A stretch of DNA of 64,000 nucleotides from Arthrobacter sp. PM3 (GTDB taxonomy: Bacteria > Actinomycetota > Actinomycetes > Actinomycetales > Micrococcaceae), in assembly GCF_003352915.1 (NCBI RefSeq), contig NZ_CP022314.1:3446020-3510019 (forward strand). The letters are read 5' to 3'. Below are positions 16,776-26,110 of this stretch, one piece after another. Under the pieces are notes generated by a model. That model saw nothing but the letters and a program-made list of their open reading frames with translations. It was not told the origin of the DNA and ran no database searches. Every line of letters starts with the position of its first letter. Within the stretch, counting starts at the first letter, position 1. A program made the translations under genes and the position numbers.

Positions 16776-18428
16776 GTGCCCCAGAAACCCCGCCACGCAG
16801 GCCAAGCAATTGTCGATTCCCTCGGGCTTCATGGCGTCAAACGCGTCTTCGCCGTCCCCGGCGAGTCCTATCTCGCGGTGCTCGACGGCCTGCACGGGAC
16901 GGACATCGATACCGTCGTGGTACGGCACGAGGGCGGCGCCGCGTATATGGCCGAGGCGCACGGCAAGCTGACCGGTGAGCCCGGCGTGGCCATGGTGACC
17001 CGTGGACCGGGCGCCGCCAACGCGTACGTGGGGATCCACACGGCGTGGCAGGACGCAACCCCGATGGTCCTGTTTGTAGGCCTCGTGCCCATCGCCGACC
17101 GAATGCGCGAGTCCTTCCAGGAGTTCGATCCCAACGCCTGGTTCGGGTCCCAGGCAAAGCGCGTGTTTATCCTCGACCAGTCAGAGCGGGCCTCCGAAAT
17201 TGTTGCTGAAGCATTCTTCGCCGCGAAATCCGGCCGCCCGGGCCCCGTGATCGTGGGCCTGCCGGAGGACGTCATCACGCACGACTTCACGGGCACCCTG
17301 GCGGACCCCATCCCGGTTGCGGACGGCGCCGTCTCGCCCCGCGAACTCGAGGCGATCACGGCCGCACTTTCGGGTGCCCGGAAGCCGCTCCTGTTCGTTG
17401 GCGGTCAGCGCTGGACACCCGGGGCTGCCGCGGCGCTCACACGCTTCGCGGAGACCAACGGCATTCCAGTCGCACAGGACTGGCACGCCTCGGACCGCGT
17501 CCCGTTCCGCTCCCCGGTCAACATCGGCACGCTTGGCTACGGCCGCGGCGACACGGCTGCCGCCATGTTCGACGAGGCGGACGTCGTCATTGCCATCGGC
17601 GCCCTGCCAACTGACGTCCCCACGGACGGGTTTAGACTGCGCCAGCGCCCGAACGCCGTGAACTGGCTGGTAAGCATTGACTCCGCCCTTCGGGGCCGCT
17701 CCGGAGCGGTCACCGGTCATGTCCTCGCCTCACCGGTGGCGTTCGCGCAGGCAGTCGGCGGACTGGCGCTGGGTCGCGCCGCTGTCTGGGACGCCTGGCG
17801 AGCCCGCGGCCACGATGCACACGCTGCATTTGCGGCGATCGGCGGCGACGCCGGCCTCCCCGTTACGGCGGACGGCACTGCGCACATGTCAGTAGTGGTC
17901 CGGGAACTACTCCAGCGTCTCCCCGAGGACGCGCTGTACACCATCGGCGCAGGCAACCACACGATGTGGGCCCAGCAATTCATCCCCACAAACGTGTACC
18001 CGTCCCAGCTGGCCACGCGCAACGGCTCGATGGGCTACTCCATCCCGGCCGCGATCGCCGCGGGCCTCGAGTCACCCGGGCGACTCGTCGTGGCTGTGTG
18101 CGGCGACGGCGAGTTCCTCATGAACGGCCAGGAGCTCGCGACGGCGGAGCAGCAGGGCGTCCCCGTCCTCGCGATCATCCTCGACAACCGCCAGTTCGGC
18201 ACGATCCGCGACCATCAGGAACGGGACTTCCCGGGCCGTGTCTCCGGCACCCAGCTCGCCAACCCGGACTTCGCCGCCTTCGCCCGGGCGTTCGGCGGCC
18301 ACGGCGAGACCGTAACTGCCGACGGCCAGGCGGCCGGCGCCGTCGAACGCGCCTTCAAAGCAGTGACTGAACAGCGCAAACCAGCCCTGATCCACGTCAT
18401 TGCCGATCAGTCGATCAACCTACCGTAA
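16776..18428 (+). CDS. Thiamine diphosphate-dependent enzyme (acetolactate synthase/decarboxylase-like)
   Basis: 550 residues with the three-domain layout of the ALS/benzoylformate decarboxylase family: N-terminal Pyr domain with catalytic Glu in VRHEGGAAYMAEAHGKLTG (Glu52), a central domain, and the PP domain with the ThDP-Mg motif starting GDGEFLMNG near residue 443 and ending in LDNRQFG. Annotated homologues are often called acetolactate synthase, but a catabolic 2-oxo acid decarboxylase is more likely here. GTG start at 16776 has CAGGAG 9 bases upstream. The ALDH gene begins 10 bp after its stop. Confidence 0.85.
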   Translation: MPQKPRHAGQAIVDSLGLHGVKRVFAVPGESYLAVLDGLHGTDIDTVVVRHEGGAAYMAEAHGKLTGEPGVAMVTRGPGAANAYVGIHTAWQDATPMVLFVGLVPIADRMRESFQEFDPNAWFGSQAKRVFILDQSERASEIVAEAFFAAKSGRPGPVIVGLPEDVITHDFTGTLADPIPVADGAVSPRELEAITAALSGARKPLLFVGGQRWTPGAAAALTRFAETNGIPVAQDWHASDRVPFRSPVNIGTLGYGRGDTAAAMFDEADVVIAIGALPTDVPTDGFRLRQRPNAVNWLVSIDSALRGRSGAVTGHVLASPVAFAQAVGGLALGRAAVWDAWRARGHDAHAAFAAIGGDAGLPVTADGTAHMSVVVRELLQRLPEDALYTIGAGNHTMWAQQFIPTNVYPSQLATRNGSMGYSIPAAIAAGLESPGRLVVAVCGDGEFLMNGQELATAEQQGVPVLAIILDNRQFGTIRDHQERDFPGRVSGTQLANPDFAAFARAFGGHGETVTADGQAAGAVERAFKAVTEQRKPALIHVIADQSINLP

Positions 18429-18437
18429 AGGAACCCC

Positions 18438-19814
18438 ATGACCCACTACGCCGTGATCAACCCCGCCACCGGCCAGACCGAGGCCGAGTACCCGGCCGCC
18501 ACCGATGAGCACGTTCAGGACTGCCTCGCAGCCGCGGAAAAGGCGGTCGCAGTCCTCGCAGGCTTCACTGCCGCCGAGCGTGCGGCCCTCCTGCGCCGGG
18601 TTGCGGACCTGCACGCTGAGCGCCGCGACGAGCTCGCTGCGATCATCACCCGCGAGGTGGGCAAGCCCATCAGCCAGTCACTCGGCGAGGTTGATATCGT
18701 CATCTCCATCTACCGCTATTACGCCGAGAACGGCCCGGGCTTCCTGGCCGAGGACGTGCTGAACCCGACGGCCGGCGGTTCGGCCGTGGTACGCAAAGAG
18801 GGACTCGGCGCCCTCCTGGGCATCATGCCGTGGAACTTCCCGTATTACCAGGTGGCCCGGTTCGCGGCGCCGAACCTCATGATCGGCAACACGATCCTGC
18901 TCAAGCCGGCCCCGCAGTGCCCCGAGTCGGCCCTGGCGATGGAGGCGATCTTCCGCGACGCCGGCCTACCCGACGGTGCGTACGCGACCCTGTTCGCGAC
19001 AAACGACCAAGTCGCCGACGCCATCGCGGACCCTCGCGTGGCCGGCGTCTCGCTCACGGGCTCGGAACGCGCGGGCTCGGCGGTCGCTGAAATCGCCGGG
19101 CGGCACCTTAAGAAAGTCGTTCTCGAACTGGGCGGTTCGGATCCGTTCGTGGTTCTTGACGCGGACGGGGCTGGCATGGATGCCCTCGTCAAACGGGCCG
19201 TTGCCGCGAGGCTCGGCAACGCCGGGCAGGCGTGCAACGCGGCCAAACGCTTCGTGGTTCTTGACGCGGTCTACGACGAGTTCGTCGAGAACTTCAAAGC
19301 GGCCCTCGCTGCCACCGCGCCCGGCGACCCGACGGACCCTGCAACGTTCCTCGGCCCGCTGTCCTCCCAGGCGGCCGCGGACACACTCCAGGGCCAGCTC
19401 GATGCGGCCGTGGCCGGCGGGGCCACCGTGCTCCTGGCCGGTGGGAAGACGGCCACCGATTCGGCCTACTTCCGCCCCGCGGTCCTCGCCGACGTTACCC
19501 CGGACATGGGCGTGTACTACGAGGAGCTGTTCGGTCCCGTGGCGATGGTCTTCCGTGCCCGCTCCGAGGCGCACGCCATCGCAATCGCCAATGACACTCC
19601 ATTCGGTTTGGGCGCCTCCGTGCACTCGGGCGATGCGGACCGGGCGGCCCGGGTCGCGGACCAGATCACCGCCGGCATGGTCTCGATCAACGAGGCGGGC
19701 GGCAGCGCGGCGGAGCTTCCATTCGGCGGGGTGAAGCGCTCCGGCGTCGGCCGGGAGCTGGGCCGGTACGGGATGGAAGAGTTCGTCAACCGCAAGCTCG
19801 TCCGCACCCGCTGA
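18438..19814 (+). CDS. NAD(P)-dependent aldehyde dehydrogenase (succinate-semialdehyde-like)
   Basis: 458 residues. ALDH motifs: IMPWNFPYYQVARFAAPNL, SLTGSERAGSAVAE, VLELGGSDPFVV with the general-base Glu, and GNAGQACNAAKRF with catalytic Cys; C-terminal PFGGVKRSGVGRELG. Closest in feel to succinate-semialdehyde dehydrogenases (GabD type). AAAGGA precedes the ATG. With the ThDP enzyme directly upstream, it would oxidise the aldehyde made by decarboxylation of a 2-oxo acid. Confidence 0.88.
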   Translation: MTHYAVINPATGQTEAEYPAATDEHVQDCLAAAEKAVAVLAGFTAAERAALLRRVADLHAERRDELAAIITREVGKPISQSLGEVDIVISIYRYYAENGPGFLAEDVLNPTAGGSAVVRKEGLGALLGIMPWNFPYYQVARFAAPNLMIGNTILLKPAPQCPESALAMEAIFRDAGLPDGAYATLFATNDQVADAIADPRVAGVSLTGSERAGSAVAEIAGRHLKKVVLELGGSDPFVVLDADGAGMDALVKRAVAARLGNAGQACNAAKRFVVLDAVYDEFVENFKAALAATAPGDPTDPATFLGPLSSQAAADTLQGQLDAAVAGGATVLLAGGKTATDSAYFRPAVLADVTPDMGVYYEELFGPVAMVFRARSEAHAIAIANDTPFGLGASVHSGDADRAARVADQITAGMVSINEAGGSAAELPFGGVKRSGVGRELGRYGMEEFVNRKLVRTR

Positions 19815-19927
19815 GCCGGCAGCTGTCCGCAAGATGCGGCGGAACTTTCCTCTGACTTTTGACGTCTTGCGCCCTAGAATGGCGCAGGAACCCCAATCTC
19901 GCATCATTGCCGGAAAGGACCATCAGC

Positions 19928-20506
19928 ATGAGCCGTGAAAACGTAACTCCAGCGGCCACAACGGCGGCCCGCACCCTGTTCCGCGCCGCACTTGGCGGTG
20001 TGCTCGTCGCGCACGGTTCGCAGAAACTTTTCGGATGGTTCGGTGGGGGCGGCATCGAGGCGACCAGCAAAGGCATGGATGCCATGGGCTTCCGCCCGGC
20101 CAAGACCAGTGCCATGCTGGCCGGCCTCGGTGAAGCAGGTGCGGGCCTTGCGCTTGCTCTCGGCTTCGCCACGCCGGCGGCAGGGGCCGCCGCAGCGACG
20201 ACCATGGGAGTCGCAGCCAGCGTGCACGCACCCAACGGCTTCTTTGCCACGGACGGTGGCCTGGAGTACCCGGCGGTCCTCGGGCTCGCGGCCACGTCCT
20301 TCGCGATCGGCGGCCCCGGACGGGTTTCCCTGGATGCCCTGACCGGCCACGTCCTGGACAGGCCGTGGATGCGGGCGGTTGCCGTCACAGCCATACCGGT
20401 GGCGATCGGCATACAGATTTACCGCCGCCGCAAGGCGCTTGCTGCGGACGACAAACCGGCATCGGGTGCCACCCCGGAAGGGGACGGATCCGCAGAACCG
20501 GGCTGA
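19928..20506 (+). CDS. DoxX family membrane protein
   Basis: 192 residues. ARTLFRAALGGVLVAHGSQKLFGWFGGGG is the DoxX/SURF4 opening, followed by three further membrane segments and a charged tail (residues 160-192). DoxX-family proteins are inner-membrane proteins linked to quinone/thiol redox; the exact function is usually unknown. ATG at 19928 preceded by AAAGGA. Stands alone between ALDH and a convergent hydrolase. Confidence 0.85.
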   Translation: MSRENVTPAATTAARTLFRAALGGVLVAHGSQKLFGWFGGGGIEATSKGMDAMGFRPAKTSAMLAGLGEAGAGLALALGFATPAAGAAAATTMGVAASVHAPNGFFATDGGLEYPAVLGLAATSFAIGGPGRVSLDALTGHVLDRPWMRAVAVTAIPVAIGIQIYRRRKALAADDKPASGATPEGDGSAEPG

Positions 20507-20535
20507 GGCCACACTGCAGGGTGGAAGCAGGCAGC

Positions 20536-21285
20536 TCAGCCCTTCAGCGTCGCGTCGAGCAAAGCCCGCAGCTCCTGGAAGTGCCGTTCGGTCGCCTCCG
20601 GGTCGAAGGCGGACGTGTCGGCCATGGTGTAGCCGTGGGGCGCCCCTGCATAGATCTCGTTGGACGCCTCAAGCCCCGCGGCCCGCAGGGCGTCGCCGAG
20701 CCGGGCGACGGCGTCCGGAGCCATGCTGCGGTCATGGTCCGCGTGGCCGAACACGAACCGGGCCCGTGCATTGCGAAGCTGCAGGTGCGGGCTGTCCGTC
20801 TCGTCCGTGGCCAGGCCGCCGCCGTGGAAGCCGCCGCACGCCGTCACCACATCCGGGTGTGACGTCGCTGTCCGGACGGCCAGCCGGGCGCCCATGCAGT
20901 AACCGGTGGTCCCGATGGGGCCCGGCGCTACGCCGTCAAGCCCGGCCAGCGCGGATACCCACGCACTGATGTCCGGCAGCGCCTTGTCCGTCGTCAGGCG
21001 GCCTACCCGGGGAAAGGCAGCCTTGCCTGCAGCCTCCCGCCCTTCCTCGGTGGACATGTCCACGGCCGGGGCGAGGTCAGCTATGGATCCGTCACGGTAG
21101 AAAACGTTTGGAGCCAGCACCACGTAGCCCCAGTCAGCGATGCGCTGGGCCATGTCCTGGATTCGAGGGCGCAGGCCGAAGGCGTCCATGTAGAGAATGA
21201 CGCCGGGAAGAGGGCCGTTGGCGGTGGACGGGCGGGCCACGAGGGCCTCGGCGGTGCCGTCTGCGGCGGGGATTTCGATGGGCAT
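20536..21285 (-). CDS. Dienelactone hydrolase family protein
   Basis: 249 residues, alpha/beta hydrolase. Nucleophile cysteine in GTTGYCMGARL (Cys130), Asp in GHADHD (about 183-185) and His in GAPHGYT (His217), the Cys-Asp-His triad of dienelactone hydrolases. DLH opens dienelactones in chlorocatechol degradation, but many paralogues have other ester or lactone substrates, and no catechol genes are nearby. Convergent with DoxX. Confidence 0.87.
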   Translation of the reverse strand: MPIEIPAADGTAEALVARPSTANGPLPGVILYMDAFGLRPRIQDMAQRIADWGYVVLAPNVFYRDGSIADLAPAVDMSTEEGREAAGKAAFPRVGRLTTDKALPDISAWVSALAGLDGVAPGPIGTTGYCMGARLAVRTATSHPDVVTACGGFHGGGLATDETDSPHLQLRNARARFVFGHADHDRSMAPDAVARLGDALRAAGLEASNEIYAGAPHGYTMADTSAFDPEATERHFQELRALLDATLKG

Positions 21286-21294
21286 GGGCCCACA

Positions 21295-21735
21295 CTACCG
21301 CCCGTCGATGGACGGGTCCCCATTGTTGATGCCGATCGAACGACCCCGGGCGAAATGGGCGTTGGCGATTTCGTTGACTTCACGGACACTCTTCCCGGGA
21401 CAAGCCAGCCGGATCCACTCATAGTCCCAGTCCTGCATCTCCCGGACGCGGCGGATCCGTTTATTGACGCGCATCTGGGCAGCAAGATCATCCATGCCGG
21501 GGACCGGTCGGGGAGGGGCCACGACAGGTTGGGGCTTAGGTCTCGGCACTTTGGCCGGTCGGGGCGGGGCCTTTGCGGAGTGGACGACTGCCACTGTCAA
21601 CGCAACCACACCCAGGGCAACAAGCAGGACCCACCAGTATTGGATGATGAGGACTATCACGAAGAGGGCGAGAATGGGGGCACACCCGATGGCGCCGGCG
21701 CCCCCGCTTCGTGAACGACGTCGTTTAGCTGCCAT
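21295..21735 (-). CDS. Small membrane protein with cytoplasmic tail, unknown function
   Basis: 146 residues. Basic N-terminus (MAAKRRRSRS), two adjacent hydrophobic stretches (about residues 15-52), a Pro-rich linker (APPRPAKVPRPKPQPVVAPP) and a C-terminal soluble part with RVNKRIRRVREMQDWDYEW. No recognised domain. Ends 9 bp before the dienelactone hydrolase start, so may be co-transcribed. Confidence 0.6.
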   Translation of the reverse strand: MAAKRRRSRSGGAGAIGCAPILALFVIVLIIQYWWVLLVALGVVALTVAVVHSAKAPPRPAKVPRPKPQPVVAPPRPVPGMDDLAAQMRVNKRIRRVREMQDWDYEWIRLACPGKSVREVNEIANAHFARGRSIGINNGDPSIDGR

Positions 21736-21827
21736 GCTGGAACTCTCGCACCAGGGGAGCGGCGTGTCATGAGTATTTACTACTCACTTTGGGCGGTGCC
21801 CTCTTTATGCAAAGCCTCGACAGATGC

Positions 21828-22376
21828 TCACTGTGAGAACGACGCAACGAGGCCGGCGAGCGGAGGGGGTGCATGTCCGGCCGGCAATGCGTCGATGAGC
21901 AGGGGCGCGTATCGGACCTTGTTACCGCTGCGTCCTCTGAAGAACCGGCGCAGTTGCGACGTCACCGGTCGCTCTCGCTGCGACGGCTGGCGTTGGAGGA
22001 GCCGGAACGACGCGAGCTCACCTTGAGCTTCGATGACCTTGAGCACGGCATCGACGCCGAGGCATCGGATGAGTTCGTCCTCCAGGTCGGCGTGACAGAC
22101 GTGGAACCCAAGATCGGCCAGGGGCCCGGATCCGATGCCGGCCCGCTCGAGCGCGCGGGCGATGCCACCAGACTCTCCTGCATCGCAGACACCAAGTAAC
22201 CGGTGGCCTGCGCCATTCGGGCCGTAGCGGTCGAGGAAGTGCACGATGCTGGTCGCGCCTCCCATTGCCACGACGAACACCCGCGCTGCTGTCAGATCAT
22301 GGCCAAGCCGAAGGGCCAGCGCCTCGACCGCCAACCGGTCACTTTCGCCCTCGACCAACACCGTCGTCGCCTGCAT
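21828..22376 (-). CDS. Stand-alone TOPRIM domain protein
   Basis: About 182 residues. TOPRIM features: VLVEGESDRLAVEALALRLG (catalytic Glu) and LLGVCDAGE (Asp motif), then LEDELIRCLG. Resembles the C-terminal TOPRIM half of OLD-family nucleases without the ATPase domain; such short proteins occur widely in actinobacteria and are annotated as TOPRIM nucleotidyl transferase/hydrolase proteins. ATG at 22376 fits the domain start; the open frame extends to 22526 with unlikely sequence. Nuclease activity and role (repair or defence) are unproven. Confidence 0.72.
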   Translation of the reverse strand: MQATTVLVEGESDRLAVEALALRLGHDLTAARVFVVAMGGATSIVHFLDRYGPNGAGHRLLGVCDAGESGGIARALERAGIGSGPLADLGFHVCHADLEDELIRCLGVDAVLKVIEAQGELASFRLLQRQPSQRERPVTSQLRRFFRGRSGNKVRYAPLLIDALPAGHAPPPLAGLVASFSQ

Positions 22377-22476
22377 GGAAACCAGTATGTCGGACGCCCT
22401 GTCGCGGCGACGATGGTGATGCTGTTTAGGAAGCTTGGACGGGCCGGAGTTGGCCCCCAGTTCGAGGTGATCGCTC

Positions 22477-23064
22477 CTATGACGGAGGGCCGAGTGACCC
22501 CGGATCGACGAAAGCAATCTTGCCAAGGAGGGTGATGTTGTAACTAAGTTTCAAGATCCACGCATCGTTGTCACGAATCCCTACATCGACTGTGAGGCCA
22601 GAGAAAATGTTACTGACTGGCTGCGCAGTAAACGGCGCGTGCCCCGCAAGGAAGTGGCGCGGACGCCACTTGTCGATAGCGAATCCAGCGTTTATCGACT
22701 GATGATCGTCGGAGATTGCGCTCAGGCCAGCGAACGGAGCCCATAGTTGGAGTGAAAATACCGTTGTATAGTCGTGCTGGTTTGATGACGGCCGTGGAAT
22801 TGAATAGTGGTTGATCGCCCAATTAAGCGGCCCTTCCTGCAATCCAAAGCCGAGGGATACGGTGTTGGTGGGAAGGAAATCGACGGTTTCGTTCAACCAG
22901 GCCGCATTGCTGTTTCCCTCCAAGTTGGCCTCCACGACGCCGGACAGGACCAACAGCCAGTTCTGATCAAGAATTGTCCGTGGCGGTGCCTGTCCCACCG
23001 CCAGTGCGGCCGGAGTAATCAGCCAGTTTTGACCCGAGAAGTTATTGAGAACAATTTCGGTCAT
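22477..23064 (-). CDS. Unknown protein, lower GC than surroundings
   Basis: 195 residues beginning MTEIVLNNFSGQNWLITPAA; rich in Trp, Asn, Phe and Ser with no signal peptide and no membrane segment, suggesting a beta-rich soluble fold. No family recognised. ATG at 23064 has AGGAGA seven bases upstream, so translation is likely real. Base composition is visibly lower in GC than adjacent genes and codon choice is more relaxed, which suggests recent acquisition. Confidence 0.6.
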   Translation of the reverse strand: MTEIVLNNFSGQNWLITPAALAVGQAPPRTILDQNWLLVLSGVVEANLEGNSNAAWLNETVDFLPTNTVSLGFGLQEGPLNWAINHYSIPRPSSNQHDYTTVFSLQLWAPFAGLSAISDDHQSINAGFAIDKWRPRHFLAGHAPFTAQPVSNIFSGLTVDVGIRDNDAWILKLSYNITLLGKIAFVDPGSLGPPS

Positions 23065-23444
23065 CAGGATTCTCCTTAGGTTCCGATACAAAGTGCCGCC
23101 CTGCATAGGATCATTTTGGGAAAACTACCCGTCAAAGGGGTCTGATAGGGAGACTAAGAGGCACCCGTTACTGGGGCGTTACGGGCCGGCAAGCAAAGGT
23201 GAGCCGGCTTCACCCCTGCCGCTGCGGTGGTGCAAACCTGGGGACCCTGCATCTATTCAGCGGATCTCACCCGGAGCGGGTGAGGTTCTTGCCGGGCCTT
23301 ACGCCAACAATAGTCATACCCTTCACGGGTAGGGCCGAGGGACAGGCCGTCCTGGAAACGAGAATGCATCTTTGAGAGCAGGTACGCCAAATGAGTTTCC
23401 GCGGTGTGACGGCCTTCGCGACATCGACGTACGCTTAGGCAACC
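23065..23444. other. 380-bp intergenic region with hairpin
   Basis: No gene seen. CTCACCCG at 23266-23273 and CGGGTGAG at 23277-23284 form an 8-bp stem with a 3-base loop; a weaker hairpin (TACCC...GGGTA) lies at about 23311-23325. These could be a terminator or leader structure before the cardiolipin synthase gene. The left part has a lower-GC feel continuing from the unknown gene. Confidence 0.4.
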
Positions 23445-24911
23445 GTGCGCGAATTCTTACAGGACCCTGAAACGTTTGCGTTGCTTCTGCTGGCGGCGCA
23501 CATATTAATCGTGACGGTCGTAGCTGTCCTCGTGTCGATGAATCGCCGTCCTTCCTCCGCTATTGCCTGGGTGCTCGCCATAATCTTCATACCAATTCTT
23601 GGTGCCGTAGCGTATTTCTTTGTCGGCTACTCGAAGCTGCCCAAAGCGCGCCGGGACAAACAGCGCGAAGTCAACTCCCTGGTCCTGGAGCGGACTGAAG
23701 GCAGCCCGCTGATTAGCCGCGGCCTCGACTGGCCGGACTGGCTGCATTCGGCGGTGGCGTTGAACAACAACCTTGGGGCGCTCCCTATGGTTGCTGGAAA
23801 CAGCGCGACCCTGTTGGACGATTACAACGGCACCTTCGATGCCATGATTGCTGAGATTGATGCGGCCACCAGTTACGTGCACGTGGAGTTTTACATCCTG
23901 GTGCTGGACGCGACGACGGCGCCGTATTTTGATGCGCTGGCCCGGGCAAGGCGGCGCGGCGTCGACGTCCGGGTCCTGTCCGATCATCTGGCTGGCCTGA
24001 AGTTCCCCGGCCGGAAAGAAACCCTGGACTTCCTCCAGAAGATCGGGGCAGAGTACCGCCCCATGCTGCCGGTGCGGCCGTGGCGCGGCGAATGGCAGAG
24101 GCCGGACCTGCGCAACCACCGGAAGATCTTCGTCGCCGATGGCCGCGTGGGATTCACAGGATCCCAAAACGTCATCGACGCGAGCTACGACACCAAGAGC
24201 AACCTGAAGCGCGGGCTCCAGTGGCACGAGCTGATGATGCGCGTTGAGGGACCTGTGGTCCGGGAGCTGGATGCGGTCTTCGCGACGGACTGGTACAGCG
24301 AAACGGGTGTGATACTGCCCCTGGCCTCAAGCCCCGTAGGAGTCGGCCATCATTCTGTGCCCATTGACGCGCAGGTCCTGCCCAGTGGTCCCAGCTTCGA
24401 CAACGACAACAATTTGAAGCTCTACGCGACGCTTATCCACAAAGCTGAGCGTCGGGTCAGCATCACCAGTCCATATTTTGTCCCGGACGAATCCATCCTC
24501 ATGGCGGTTGTCACGGCAGCCGCGCGGGGGCTCAGCGTCGAGCTCTTTGTTTCCGAGGTCGGCGACCAGAGCATGGTCTACCACGCGCAGCGTTCCTACT
24601 ATGAGGCACTGCTCCGCGCCGGCGTCAGGATTTACCTTTACCGGGCGCCCAAGGTGCTGCACTCGAAGCACTTCACCCTCGATGAGGAGGTTGCGGTGAT
24701 TGGGTCCAGCAACATGGACGTCCGTTCATTCAGCCTCAACATGGAAGTATCCGTACTTGTCCACGGGCGCGGCTTTGTGGATGCAATTCGCGAGATCGAA
24801 GACGGCTACCGCGCGGAAAGCCGCGAGCTGCACCTCGGGGACTGGGTCCGGCGTCCCATAGCCCAAAAAGTATTCGACAACCTGGCGCGCCTGACGGCGT
24901 CCCTCCAATAG
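23445..24911 (+). CDS. cls: Cardiolipin synthase (phospholipase D family)
   Basis: 488 residues. Two N-terminal membrane segments (about 10-30 and 38-62), then two HKD motifs: NHRKIFVADGRVGFTGSQN near 225 and HSKHFTLDEEVAVIGSSNMD near 405. This is the bacterial ClsA layout, which joins two phosphatidylglycerols (or uses CDP-DAG-like donors) at the inner membrane. GTG start at 23445. Stands alone. Confidence 0.92.
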   Translation: MREFLQDPETFALLLLAAHILIVTVVAVLVSMNRRPSSAIAWVLAIIFIPILGAVAYFFVGYSKLPKARRDKQREVNSLVLERTEGSPLISRGLDWPDWLHSAVALNNNLGALPMVAGNSATLLDDYNGTFDAMIAEIDAATSYVHVEFYILVLDATTAPYFDALARARRRGVDVRVLSDHLAGLKFPGRKETLDFLQKIGAEYRPMLPVRPWRGEWQRPDLRNHRKIFVADGRVGFTGSQNVIDASYDTKSNLKRGLQWHELMMRVEGPVVRELDAVFATDWYSETGVILPLASSPVGVGHHSVPIDAQVLPSGPSFDNDNNLKLYATLIHKAERRVSITSPYFVPDESILMAVVTAAARGLSVELFVSEVGDQSMVYHAQRSYYEALLRAGVRIYLYRAPKVLHSKHFTLDEEVAVIGSSNMDVRSFSLNMEVSVLVHGRGFVDAIREIEDGYRAESRELHLGDWVRRPIAQKVFDNLARLTASLQ

Positions 24912-24973
24912 GGAAGCGGTGCAGCCCAGGCGATGGGTTGACCGTTGCTGCCCCGCGCACGAGAATGCGAACC

Positions 24974-26110
24974 ATGAGTGATCCCAGCCTTTCCGAGCCG
25001 GCTCCATTCACCGCCGATGACTTCGCCGAGCGGTTGCGGCGGGCAGCCCGCGCCGCGGGGGAGGCCGGGCTTGACGGCATCCTGGTCACTCCCGGACCGG
25101 ACCTGCTTTATCTCACCGGCTATGCACCCGTGGCCATCACTGAGCGCATCACCATGCTCGTGGTCCCCGTCGACGCGGAGCCAGCCATGATCGTTCCGAG
25201 GCTGGAGAGGCCCGATGCCGAAGCGGCCGCCGGCGCTTCGATTCTGCGGATCACCGACTGGACCGACGGGAGCGATCCCTACATGGAATCTGCGGCGCTG
25301 ATGGCCGGCGCCGGACGTTATGCCGTCTCTGACTCGGCCTGGGCCATGCACCTGCTCGGCCTGCGGGATCGACTGCCCAAGTCGTCCTACGTGTCGATGA
25401 CGAGCGCCCTGCCGATGCTTCGGGCGATCAAGGATGACGACGAGATCGAGCGGCTGGCAGCGGCCGGTGCGGCCGCGGACCAGGCGTACGAGGAGATCAT
25501 CACCGTGCGGTTCGCTGGGCGTAGCGAGACCGACCTCGGCTCTGATCTGGCCGACCTGCTTCGCCAATTCGGTCATTCGCAGGTGGACTTCACGGTCGTC
25601 GGTTCGGGCCCCAACGGCGCCAACCCCCACCACGAGATCGGCCCGCGGATCATCGAGGACGGCGACATGGTGGTGCTCGACTTCGGCGGCCTCAAGCACG
25701 GCTACGGATCCGACACGACGCGGACCGTGCACGTCGGCGAGCCTACCGCCGAGGAGCGCGAGGTCCATGACGTCGTCAGACACGCACAGCAAGCCGGGTT
25801 CGAGGCTGTGCGGCCAGGCGTCGAGTGCCAGGAGATTGACCGTGTCGCCCGGGCGGTGATCACCGAAGCGGGCTACGGCGACTACTTCATTCACCGAGTC
25901 GGGCACGGAATCGGACTGACCACCCACGAGCCGCCGTACATGGTCGAGGGCGAAACCCAGATCCTCCACCCCGGCATGTGCTTCTCGATCGAACCCGGAA
26001 TCTACCTGCCGGGCAGGTTCGGTGTGCGGATCGAGGACATTGTGACAGTCGTTCCCGACGGCGGACGGCGGCTCAACCAGACCTCGCGTGAGATGAGAAT
26101 CGTCCACTAG
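24974..26110 (+). CDS. Xaa-Pro aminopeptidase / M24 family metallopeptidase
   Basis: 378 residues. Creatinase-type N-domain (1-150) then pita-bread M24 domain with the five metal ligands: VVLDFGG (Asp), SDTTRT (Asp), GHGIGL (His), SIEPGIY (Glu) and RIEDIV (Glu). Cleaves X-Pro bonds from peptides, probably cytoplasmic. ATG at 24974 is chosen by the family N-terminus. Its 3' end overlaps the convergent glycosidase gene by about 38 bp. Confidence 0.9.
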   Translation: MSDPSLSEPAPFTADDFAERLRRAARAAGEAGLDGILVTPGPDLLYLTGYAPVAITERITMLVVPVDAEPAMIVPRLERPDAEAAAGASILRITDWTDGSDPYMESAALMAGAGRYAVSDSAWAMHLLGLRDRLPKSSYVSMTSALPMLRAIKDDDEIERLAAAGAAADQAYEEIITVRFAGRSETDLGSDLADLLRQFGHSQVDFTVVGSGPNGANPHHEIGPRIIEDGDMVVLDFGGLKHGYGSDTTRTVHVGEPTAEEREVHDVVRHAQQAGFEAVRPGVECQEIDRVARAVITEAGYGDYFIHRVGHGIGLTTHEPPYMVEGETQILHPGMCFSIEPGIYLPGRFGVRIEDIVTVVPDGGRRLNQTSREMRIVH

